This document shows, one piece after another, positions 10,901-22,900 of a stretch of 64,000 nucleotides of DNA (its first letter is position 1; each line of letters opens with the position of its first letter). The notes beneath the pieces were generated by a model, which was given only the letters and a program-made list of their open reading frames with translations, searched no databases and was not told the DNA's origin. Origin of the DNA: Platanthera guangdongensis (taxonomy: Eukaryota; Streptophyta; Magnoliopsida; Asparagales; Orchidaceae); contig CM077150.1 in the NCBI GenBank assembly GCA_039583875.1, positions 4,916,332-4,980,331 of the forward strand. The letters are read 5' to 3'. The translations under genes were made by a program, and so were the position numbers.

Positions 10901-13900
10901 TGGTTCAGCCCCGTTGCCGCTCGCCGTCTTCTTCCGCCTACGAGCGTAAGTGCGCCCAAAGAACTGTGTCATGTTCGGGGGCGTAACAATCCCCTCCCCA
11001 TCAAGAACCAACTTGTCCTCAAGGAGGTAGTCCGAGTAGAGCTCCTGAAATTTCAACAGATCAACCCAAGAATTGTGTGCCTCGGACAGGTGCTTCCATT
11101 TCACAAGGAGTTCGGGGCGGTACTCGGTGCCCCGTCGTTTCCACTTGAGCATCAAGATATCCTCGGGAAGTGGCCGCAGTTTGCCCGCGACCGTGGCCTC
11201 GGGAAGAAGGGTGCTCGCTGCCACATTGTTGTTGATCTTCTGTTTCAATACGGACATATGGAAGGTCGGATGAATGTGTGATCACGAGGGAAAGTCCAAA
11301 GTATAGGCCACTAGCCCCACCCAGCGTAGAATTCGAAAAGGCCCGTAATAGCGAGGCGCTAGTTTCTGGTTCGACCGGCTGGCCACTGACACCTACCGGT
11401 AGGGGTGGAGCTTGAGGAAGACGTCATCGCCTACAGCAAACTCCCGGTCCTTGCGATGCTTATCAGCCCGGGCCTTCATGCGATCTTGTGCGGTACGGAG
11501 ATTGTCCCAGAGAAGGACGAGAGTGCGGTCCCTATCGCGGAGAGCCCGGTCCACTGCTGGTAAAGCTGTGCTGCCTGGTTCGCAGCTGCTCAAAGAAGGC
11601 GGGGGGCGACCATAGACGACCTCAAATGGGGTCATTTTGTTGGCAGAGTGATGGGATGAATTGTAACAGTATTCTGCCTAATGGGGCCAGCTGGCCCAGG
11701 TCCGCGGCTCGTCCATCACAAAACAACGGAGGTATGTTTCCAGCCCCCGATTGAGAACCTCTGTCTGGTCATCCGTCTGGGGGTGATTCGCCGTGCAGAA
11801 ACGGAGGCAGGTTCCCAGTAAGCGAAAGAGCTCCCGCCAAAGTTGCCCACGAAGAGCGGGTCCCGGACGGAGATGATGACACTCAGGATGCCGTGAAGAC
11901 GGACAATCTTGCGGACGAAAAGATCGACGACGAACTCGCCAGTGTACGGATGGCTGAGAGTCAAGAAGTGGCCATATTTGGAAAGCTTGTCAACCACTAC
12001 CAGGATGACAGTCTTGCCCTGGGACTTCGGCAGCCCGTCGATGAAATTCATGGACACGGTCTCCCAAATATGTTGTGGAATCTCCAAAGGTGTGAGGAGG
12101 CCGGCGGGTGAGGTCGTCTCGTACTTCTGACGTTGGCATATCTCACACTGTTGCACAAACCGCTGGATGTCGCGCCGTAAGCCTGGCCAAAAAACATTCG
12201 CCCGTGCATGCTGGAGGGTTCGGAGTATGCCTGCATGGCCGCCGGTCGGGGAGGAATGAAACTCATGCATCATAACTGTCTTCCAAGCGGAGTGTGGCGG
12301 AATAACCACCCGGTTCTGATAGTAGAGTCGGTCGTTTAACAGTTGATAGCCTGGTGTAGTCGGCTGGCCCTGACGGAGAGCCTCCACTATGGCCCGGAGC
12401 GTAGGATCCCTCAAGACCTCCTCATGAATATCATCCAGAGAGTCGAGCAGAGGCCCGGAAATGTGGGCGTAGGTGCCTTCCGGTAGACGGGATAGAGCGT
12501 CGGCCACCACATTCTCCCTCCCATACCTGTAGAGAACTTCATAATCGTAGCCCAAAAGCTTCGGCCACATGGCGACTGCATGAATAATTGTCAGCATCTC
12601 CTTCTCATACGTAGAAAACCCCAACGTGCGGGGTGCTAATGCCTTGTTGTAGAAGGCGAGTGGTCGGCCCTATTGCATCAGCACCTCGCCAATCCCAGCG
12701 CCGGACGCGTCGGTTTCTAATACGAACTCCTTGGTGAAATCCGGCCATCCGGGAGGGCGAGGACCGCGGTAGTCTTCATGACCCTCTTAAGAGCCTGGAA
12801 TGCCGCTTCCGCCTCATCCGACCACTGGAAGGCGTCTCTTTGCAACAGTTGCGTCAGTGGCCGAGCGATTTTGCCATAATCCTTGACGAAGCGTTTGTAG
12901 TACCCCGTGAGGCCCAGGAACGCCCATAATGCTCGGACCGTTTGAGAACGAGGCCAGGATAACATGTTGTCGATCTTGTAGGGGTCCGCCTCGACACCGC
13001 AAATGGAGACCACATGGCCAAGGTACTCCACCTCTCCTTGCCCGAACGAACATTTGGACTGCTTAGCATATAGCTGGTGTTGGCGGAGGAGGGAGAAAAC
13101 GTGCTCCACATGGGTCAGATGCTCCTCCCAACTGGTGTTGTAGATGAGGATGTCATCAAAAAAGATCAACACTGATTTGTGGAGAAAGGCCGAAAGATCT
13201 CGTTCATGACTGCTTGAAACGTAGACGGGGCGTTGGTGAGCCCGAAAGGCATCACCAAGAACTCATAGTGGTCATCGTGCGTACGGAAGGCCGTCTTGTG
13301 AATGTCCTCCTCGCGTATCCGAATCTGGTGGTAGCCCGACCTGAGGTCGAGCTTGGTGAAAAGGCGAGCGTCGTGTAGCTCATCTAATAATTCTTTGATC
13401 AACGGAATAGGGAACTTGTTTTTGATAGTGGATGCGTTCAGACCGCGATAATCCACGCAAAAGCGTCATGTTCTGTGCTTCTTTTTCACTAAAATGATAG
13501 GGGAGGAGGAGCTGGTGCTGGGGCGGATAATCCCTGCGGTAAGCATTTCCCGAACACTGCGCTCAATCTCAGCCTTCTGGACGTACGGGTAGCGGTATGG
13601 TCGGATATTGGTAGGCTTGGCACCCGGCTTAAGCTCGATCTGGTGATCTCTGAATCGCGGTGGGGGAAGTGAGCGGGGTGCTTGAAAGATATCGGAGACT
13701 GGGTCAACAATGCACGTATCTGAGCGGGTGCAACGGGAAGTTCCGGGGGTGCCGGCATGACTCCCATAACTACTGCCATCAGGCTTCCCTGACCCTCCAG
13801 TTGTTCCAAGCTTCGAAGGGATATTTCCTTCATCTGATAGGATTTAAGGCCGTCCAGACAATATTGTCGTCCGTGCTGTACGAACTTCATCATCATCTGA

Positions 13901-16900
13901 TCCCAATCAAAAGTAACACGTCGTAGCTGCTGCAACCACTGAACCCCAAGCACCATGTCGGACCCCCGAATGGGAAGAAGATAGACATTCGTATGTCCTG
14001 TGTACCCATGTAACCGCATCTCAACCCCTCTCATGACGCCTTCACATTGTAGCTTGCTTCCATCAGCCACCACGACGTGGAAGGAGGCCCCCTTATCAAT
14101 TGTGTGTTCCACCTTTTCTGCCACCTTAGGATGCATGAAATTGTTGGTACTCCCGCTATCCACAAGAATCATCACCTTCTCCTTGCTTATCTTTCCCGCA
14201 ATCCACATCGTGAGGGGGGGATTGCATCCCTCCATGGCGTGTATGGACACCCCGAGCTCGGTCAGGTCCAAATCCTCCTCCAACTCGATCTCGAAGGCTA
14301 TCTCGGCGGACACATCCTCATGGAGCATGAACACCTGTATCTTCTGACATTTGTGCCCGGGCGCAAACTTTTCATCACAGTTGAAACATAGGCCCTTCTC
14401 TTTTCGTGCTTGCAGTTCGGCCCACGATAGACGTGTCGCGGTCGGCTTGACGGCCGCCGAGGGCTCCCTGCGAGTGGTCGTAGGTACAGTACCCGTCCTT
14501 CCTGTGGTGCGGATACGTTGTCGGTTGAATCGTTCTTTCTGAATACGGGCTAGACTGATGGCATGATTCAGATTGCGGGGCATGTATGCTCGGACCTCAT
14601 CCCGTAGATGCTCCTTCAGCCCGGAGACAAAACAGCTGAGCAACGTTTTCTCTTCCCAGTGTACCCGATTGGCTAATTTCTCGAACTCGGTCTGGTACTC
14701 TGTCACTGTTCCCGTCTGGTGTAACTTGTGCAAAAAAGCTTCAAAGTCCTCATACTCCGGTGGACCGAACCGTGCGGTGAAACCGTCCACAAACTCAACC
14801 CAGGGCACAGTCTCTGCCACTCAGAAACCACTGTGTACACTGAAAGGCGTCTTCCTCCAGGTGGAAAGAAGCCAGCTGCACCCATTGGGCTTTCGGAACT
14901 TCTTGGTAACTGAAAAAAAGCTCGGTCTTCTGCACCCACTCCGAGGCGTCCCCTCCTCTGAACTTTGGAAAATTCATGCGCGTGAGCTTCAGAGGCATGT
15001 AAGCCCGCGGAGCGACAAGCCCTTGCTCGTTCCATGCCGGTCGTCGCTGCTCCATAGGGCCAACGTACGCACCCGGTAGCCATGGTGTGGGGGCCCCAGA
15101 TACCCCTGATGAGGCTGGCCACCCCAAGGAGCCCCGGTTCTGAATCCCCCCGGTCGCCGCGCCCGGCGGCTGTCCCCCCCCCTGCTCGCCGCTGACCCGC
15201 CACCACGGCGGTGGTGCTCCGGTGTCGTTCGGTGCCCCGTAAGGGGCGTATCCCGCCACTAGAGAAGCCCCGCACCCCCCCCCCCCAGGCCGTCGCCGCC
15301 CCGCTGCCGCCCGATCCGACGGATCCCGAGCCCGCGTGACCCGCTCCCGTACCCACGCGGAACGGATCGGTCGATCCCGTTGTTTCTGCGGCCTCTTCAT
15401 GCGTCGGTGATTTCCCCTTGAGTAGGGTTTTGAGTTCTTCCATATGAACGTCGATCCGCTCTTCCAACCGTTGCATGGACGCCCTCATCTCTTCTTCGAT
15501 GGCGGCCACCGAATCCGTCAATCCGATGTAGTTTTCCTCTAGTGTTTTCAAATGATTGATTTCTTCTTGCGAGCGTGTGTTCACCATGATGGGAGGGCGA
15601 ACCCTCTGATACCAAATGATAGGAAGAAGAGGGAGGAGAGAAAGCTAAGAGAAGACTAAGGAGAAATTAGGGTTATAGAGGAGGAGAAAGAGCAATACCT
15701 TGATAATGATATGCATGCTCCCAAGAGAGGAGGCCCCGGGTATAAATATACCCGGGCCCAAGAGGGGGGCGGCCGGCCCCCAATGGGGCTGAACCGGATC
15801 GGTTCAGCCCCCACCGCCGCCTTCTAGATGGAGGTGGCTGAACCGAATGGTTCAGCCCCGTTGCCGCTCGCCGTCTTCTTCTGCCTACGAGCGTAAGTGC
15901 GCCCAAAGAACTGTGTCATGTTCGGGGGCGTAACAGACACCAAGTTGTTAAGGATCATTGGATGTTGCCGGAGGAGAGGCCGGAGGTGGAGATGACAGTG
16001 GAGGAGATATTACAGAGCCTTGTCGCGGCTGCCGAAGCGGGGCGTGCTCGAGCGAGAAAGAGATTCCAAGATCTCTTTTAGCGTTAGGGAAAATAGACTT
16101 TCTTCATTCATGTCAATACAAGACTCACTAGGTCCTTTAAATAGGACCAATCGACACGAAAAAGAAAGAACGTCAAAGTAAATAACGACAGGCTTGGACA
16201 TGCGACTAAAAAGGACATTTCATAAAAACAAGACATAAATAAAGACGTCATGTAAGGACGCGACTCTAAGACAGAATAAAAATATATTAAGAAATAATTA
16301 AAACTAAATAACGTAATTAAAGGACCCGTAACACAATATTTCTACCAAAGATTTAGATCAATCACCCAAATTGAATACTTACAACACTATCCTGATCCAT
16401 AAGAGATTATGCAATTACCTTATCTCAAGACAAAAGAATCAAGCATGCACATCAAATTTTTCATGTATAGTTTATAACAATGTTTAAAGGCATTCACACC
16501 TATAATTATTGTTCCAAACCTAACATTTTTTCATTCATTCAAAACATCATGATTTAAATGGATGAATTTTAAGGAAAATGCACCCGTTGCTCAAAAATCA
16601 TGACAGGGCTGTCAATACGCAAAATATGCGAGAAACACCAAGTTTGTTTTTGTTAAGCATGAAATGTGAAAGATGATGCTATCAGTTGGCCACTTGCGGA
16701 GTGAAGATCAGCTAATACAAAATTTAGAAAAGAAAATAGGCGAGCTAAAAGAAATGCAGCATCTACGACAATCTCTCCAATCAAGGCAAAACAAGTTGAT
16801 GATCCTGTGACAACTAAATGTAGTGATGATCAAACAACGAACTCTGACAATTTCCTATTGCTTGGGGAAGTGATATATGTACTAATAAAAAATGTGTCAA

Positions 16901-19900
16901 GTTGGTCAAGTGGTCAAATAGAAAATTAGAAAAAAAATCCCGAAGGAGCAGGTGTTTGCAAAGAATCCCATCAAATTATCTTTTCCCGGCAGCACAGAAG
17001 AGACTATAATTGGTGTGATATCATCTGCTCTGTGTACCATAGTGTTATTACTTGCTGTAATTTTCAACATCGTATGTCAATCATTTAAACGAACAAAACA
17101 AATGTAGTTCCAGCTGTACTTCTTATAGAAATGAAGGTTAAGCAGCAGTGACAAAAATAAAATTGAATGACAGAAACTATGGTTATTCTTTTGTCGATTG
17201 TGACGCAGAAATAAAAGTCTTGACGGTTGCTTGTTTGCTACTAGAAGAGTAGCCTCGACGAAGACAGTGGAGGAAATGATAACAGAAGGTGGGACGATGA
17301 TAAGCCAGAAGAAGAAGCATCAATTGTTTCTTTCTTCCTGCATGATGGTTGTCCAACGGTTGCTCAGTGGAAACAGAAGTTTACATCACAATGGGGAGCA
17401 CGGATTAAGGCAGCAGTAGAAGTAGCTGAACAAGATGTGGGATAGAGGGAAAATGAAGTAGCGGAGGAAGTAAAGCAGCAATGAATGCATGTAGCATAGC
17501 TGCGCGGCGATGAAGGAATTCAATGAAAGGGGAAGGAATGGCGGCCCTAGATCAAGAACCTCGTCCCCTGGCAGTCTTGGGGATTCTCATCCCAAAAGCT
17601 AAATAACACAATGAGGCACGTCCTCATACTTCCAACCAAAGCACCCTCCCCTCCATAGAATTTGAGATAAACACAAAAAATCACTCCCTCGCACATTGGG
17701 CCATTTGGTTGGGGGATCGACAACTACATTTCCAGAGAGCTCCTGGGCTGAGATGTTGAACCATGAGCTTTGATACAATATTAGCTTCAGTATACCATGA
17801 TTCCTTCCTCCTTCAAGAGTTGAGCTTCTTGTTGGGCGGGATACTTAATAATTCTTCCTTAGGGGGAACCGGATGGATGTGTTAATAAGAGAAATTGTTG
17901 AATTATCAAAAACCTCATATTTGTTAATTACAAAAATACCTGAGTTTGGAATATAACCAATTGTTATTTCATTTTGAAAGTTGACACATGAACAATGCAT
18001 TTATACAACTTGCTTCCAGTTTAGCATACCCACTCTCATCATAATTAACGTCTGAGTTTGATAAATCATACGAAAAAATATAAATACCTATCTAATTTAC
18101 AACTGGTATTAAACATGCTGAGTGGTGCAAATGACTACCATAGAGATGGAGATGTAAAGAAAGATGAAGAAAGGTCTCCAGCCAAGCTTGTCCATACCAT
18201 ATTTCTGCACTCTCATACTAGCAGCATGGTTCCACAAATAACTTTGGTAACTATGCACATACCTGAGGAAAGACTAAAGCATTAATCACAAAAAAAATCA
18301 ACATAAACTAACAAATGGATACTTTCTATGAATTGCATATGACATATCTGTAAGTACACTGTATCCTAATTCTGAACACAAAGAAAGCCAAACAAAAGGA
18401 CAAACAACACGAAAAATGCAATCATTAACCATCTTCAAACACAAAAAATGCAGACATATATTATCTGAAAGATACAAGAATGGGGGTGCCAAAAACATAA
18501 CAGCAGGAAAGAGCATATGAAAAGTCATAATTATCAAGAACACAAGACACTTCTGTAAAGGAGATAAATCGATGTCACGTAAAATTAAAGATGCATATTC
18601 TGTGCATTTTAAAGAAATGAAAAGAAAAACGTGGTGCATATATTGTCATTTAAGCTAGCTTGGAAAATGAAAAGACTTGGATTCTAATAAAAAAAGGGCA
18701 GCCCGGTGCACAAAGCATCCCCGTGCAGCGAGGGTCTGAGTAAGGGACCCACCACAATGGTGAAATGTAGACAAACCTTGCCCTACATTTTGCAAGAGGC
18801 TGCTTCCAGGACTTGAACCCGTGACCTCAAAGTCACACAACAACACCTTAACCGGTGCGCCAAGGCTCCCCTTCACTTGGATTCTAATTATCAACAAAAG
18901 AATTGCATACATTAGTCTAAGTGTCCTGGGTACTCCTTGCAAAGCCTGCAAATAGTTCCCGGGGAATTTCTTCAAGCATTGGATCTGCAAGAGGGAAAAA
19001 AATTGGATAACCAAGTGAACAAAAGGAAACATTATATATATATATATATATATCAACAATCATGAATAAAAAGAAGTTCATGCATCTCTTACATACAAGG
19101 TCAAACAATGAACAATTGCAGTGAAAAAATGAATAGGTGAAGTCCTTGTTCAAGCTGGATCAATTTAAGAATCCCGAGTACTAACTTAATATGGGTGGCA
19201 TATACAAGTAAAAAACAAGGGTTTACTTCTTGATGAACTTTATTCTAACCAAAGTAATGAAACATCTAGCAAATCCAAAGACGGATTTGCTTTCCATGTC
19301 AATGAATGAGCAATTGTCCTGAATATAAAAGAGAAAAGTATTTCATTACTACAATTACTGCCCATATATATACTTGAGATAAGATAAAAAGAAAATATAC
19401 AATTATGAGAATGATACTATTTAACACAACACGATACATTGTAACATGTAAACTAATGCAAGACTTGATATGCGAATTCAACTCCCCCCCCCCAGGTTAA
19501 ATGAAAGATATCTATCATTCTCAACTCTAGTACATCATTCGTAAATATATCACAACTAAGTCATTTGGTGAACACATTCGTCGACCGATCTTTGAAGTGA
19601 ATAAATGGAGTAACAACATGTCATTTGTCAAGATGATTTTTCAGAAAACATTTTGTTTACTTAATATGTTTGGTCCTATCATGTTGAAATGAATTGTAAG
19701 CAATGTTGATGGAGGACGTATTGTTACAATACAATAATAGAGGCATGGGATCACGGTTCCTCGGGTCCTGTAGAGTAGAAGTCAACCACAGGCCTTTACA
19801 GAGATCTTGGGATATTGATGCAGTGGTAGGTCGACTCGGGGAGGATTTACTAAATGCAATCCTATATGTGATGAATAGGATGAAATATGCCAAAATAGGT

Positions 19901-22900
19901 CCGAATTAATAATTGCAGTGGTAATTGATTAACATAAAATTAGCATACGCACAAACTTTGCCAAAACTTTGATTTAATAAAACAAGTAATGTTCACAAAA
20001 CAAATAAGCCGCAGTTAATAAAGCAAGCACAGAATAGACACTGCAAGTTGCACGACAAATGAACTACTAGCAAACAAAATAGAGAAATCCATCACAGTTG
20101 AGTGCCAAAATAAACAACAGAAGAGAATAAAACTACAAACCACAACTTATGCGTGCAGGAGGCAACAGACGATTCAATGTAGGGCAACCAAGGTTGTTGC
20201 GGAGAGGAGGGGGTGGGGGATGAATCCCGCGCTGATGGGAGGACTAGAATAATTTCAAGGATGACTGGGTTTTTTTGTGGTTGGAAAGGGTGGGAAATGT
20301 GGCTTGCTGGAAAATAAGGAGTCGGTTGTAGGGAGAAGGGATGGGGGTTGATGATTGGTGGACGATCAGGATTCCTGTTGTAATGGGAAGGAATGGGGAT
20401 GGGGATTTGGAGAGAACTACAAGGAAGGGCAGCTGTGGGGTTTTTTGAGTGGGGTTGGGGCTGACGGAAGAGAGAAGAGGCAAGGTTGGTGCTAGGACTG
20501 TGAGAGGACGACGGGATGAGGAAAGGGGTTTGGCGTGGATCCAAAGAGAGGGATGGGAAGGCTGTAAGGGGAGGAAGGGAACTTACATTGGCTAGCGGTG
20601 GAGGGAAAGGAGGAGGAAGTGGAGGCGGGAGGGGCGGGAAGCCGGCGTCGCACCAGTGAAGGAAGCTCCAGGAGTCGCTCCTGGAGAAGGTGACCAGCAG
20701 TTCCAAATATGTGAAACCCACGATAGCTCTGAACCGCTGCTACCACCTATATTTATAACCCTAAAATAAAACTGATGCATACAAATTGAAAATGAAATAA
20801 AACCACCTGAATCGGACCGCTCAAATTGTATGGACCGATCGGGGGACCAATTACAACTCAAAACATAAAAAGTAAAATATGAAATCGACCCGGATCGACC
20901 ATCCGAACGCAACCACGGACTCGGATCGTCTGACTTGGCAACGGATCACCGCCTCCTGCGGGAATACATATGTGTCGGTCGCAGTGCGCCATCAAATATG
21001 ACCCGGTATTCCTCTTTTACACTACATCATGCCACCATATTTTGCTTTTTGCTCCTCCAGGTCATTAAGTTGCCTCCCACAAAGGTACAATAGTCAATGG
21101 AAGACTTTCAATCATCCTGACTTCCTACCCAATCAACGTTTGTAAAGACTTCAATCTTTAAATGATTATTCTTGGAGAATAATAGTCCACAACCACGAAA
21201 CTTCTTAAGATATCTCAGAACATGATGAGTTGCCTCTTGGTGTCAGACCATGGGGGCATGCATCAGGGCGTGTGTATGATAGGTCTATCAGTCTTCTAAT
21301 CAATCTCTAATACCTAGACACTTCAACCCCATTGGTCATCTCCATATCTATCCTTGTTGATCTGTCATTTGACTCAATGGAAGTATCAACTAGAGCACAT
21401 ACCAGTATCCCTGTTTCCTCCAGAAGATCCAACACATATTTTCGTTATAAAATTAAGATGTCTTTATTGGATCTCACCACTTCAATCCCAAGAAAGTATC
21501 TCAGTCCCCCAGATCTTTGACCTCAAATTCTTGGGCCAAATGAACTTTGAGAGAAGTAATTTTCATAGTATCATTACCTATACTCACAATGTCATTCATA
21601 TATTTAATGAGAACGGAGACATTCTAACCGTAGCAATTTACAAACATAGTGTGATCAAGCAGTCCCTACATGTACTCAAACTAAATCATGTCCTTGTGGT
21701 ATCTTCCAAACCAAGCACTGAATGATGTTTCAACCCAAGAAATTCTCTTTAGGTGGCAGACCACTCCTTGTCCTTTTCTTATGACCCCAAAAGGAAGTTA
21801 TATGTATACTTCTTCCTCCAACTCCCATGAAGGAAGACATTTTTCATGATTAGTTGGTGAAGCTCCCAACCTAGAAATGTTGCACAGGATAACAAAATTC
21901 GATTAGAATCCATATTCGCAACTAGAGCAAACGTCTCATGATAGTCTACCCATTTAGTTCGAGTATATCCTTGGGCAACCAACCAAGCTTTATAGCGTTC
22001 CATCGTGTCATTTGGGTTCTATTTCACACAAAAAACCCACATCGACCCAACAGCTCTCTTGCCCTGTAGAAGATAGGAAATTTCTCAAGTACGACTCTTA
22101 ACAGGAGCAAATATTTCCATCATCGTGGCATTTTCCATTCAGATATCCTCAATGCATCCTGCCAATTCTAAGGAATAGCAATTGAGGATAAAGAAGTAAT
22201 GAAAGTCAAATGTTCATGGGTAAGATTAAGTTATGAACCTAGTTGGAGATTGTTACAGACTTGCACAACGACGAGATGTCGTGGTGGGTCTAGTGGTCTA
22301 CACGTAGAGAAAGACGACATAGGTCCGTCTGGAGGAGGAGAGACCGAAGACGTGACGCCGCCGTGACTATTTTATTTATTTGCACTCTGTTATTTCATAT
22401 TATGTTGTGTACGCATTTATTTTACACGCACTTGCTATTCTCACCCCACGCGTATAAGGGATGGAGTTGTGCTCCTTTTGATTATTCTTGGATGAATGAA
22501 AATTATGGATGCTCCATAAGGTTTCCCTCTCAACCTTGATCCCCCTCTTCTTCTTCACCTTCGTTGGCCCTTACCCTCGTTGTATTCCTCTCTGAGATCG
22601 TATCAATTTTGTCTGACCTACCTCACCTCCCGCTCATGATGTGAGATCATGCACCTCCTTTCACCGAGAATCCTACTAGATCTACTTCGACTAGCCTTCA
22701 CTGCCCTTGAAGCACTCCCCACCCTCATTAGATACCCCTCATTAGATCTAGGATGTTACAAGACAATGATCTTGCACAAAGATCATCCCCAAAACATATA
22801 CCATACTATAGGAAATCTGGCTCTAATTCCAATTTTGTAATGGGTGATAATCACGAGTAGTGAAAAAGTCCATCACAATTGGGAATTGATTGCAGCCCCA

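Larger units (their letters stand above)
10742..15935 (-). mobile_element. Gypsy-1 copy A, chromodomain Ty3/Gypsy (chromovirus) nested in Gypsy-0
   Basis: LTRs 10742-10988 and 15617-15935, perfect 5-bp duplication GACAC (10737-10741 and 15936-15940), iMet primer binding site 15601-15614 (TGGTATCAGAGGGT on the minus strand), and polypurine tract 10989-11002. The domain order gag, protease, RT, RNase H, integrase, chromodomain is that of a chromovirus. The 3' LTR lacks about 70 bp present in the 5' LTR (the TATA-palindrome part). Coding capacity is destroyed by frameshifts and an RNase H deletion. Confidence 0.95.
8467..16333 (-). mobile_element. Gypsy-0 copy A, gutted Ty3/Gypsy element carrying nested Gypsy-1
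   Basis: LTR pair 8467-8855 (389 bp) and 15946-16333 (388 bp) with perfect 5-bp duplication CAATA at 8462-8466 and 16334-16338. Without the nested Gypsy-1 (10742-15935 plus one GACAC) it is about 2.7 kb. It consists of a long leader, a gag remnant with a zinc knuckle, then almost directly the C-terminal ELED codons of a pol and the 3' LTR, so nearly all of pol is deleted. The primer binding site (TGGTGTCAGATCC, variant of the iMet type) is split by Gypsy-1. It is inserted in a PUS7 intron. Confidence 0.92.
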
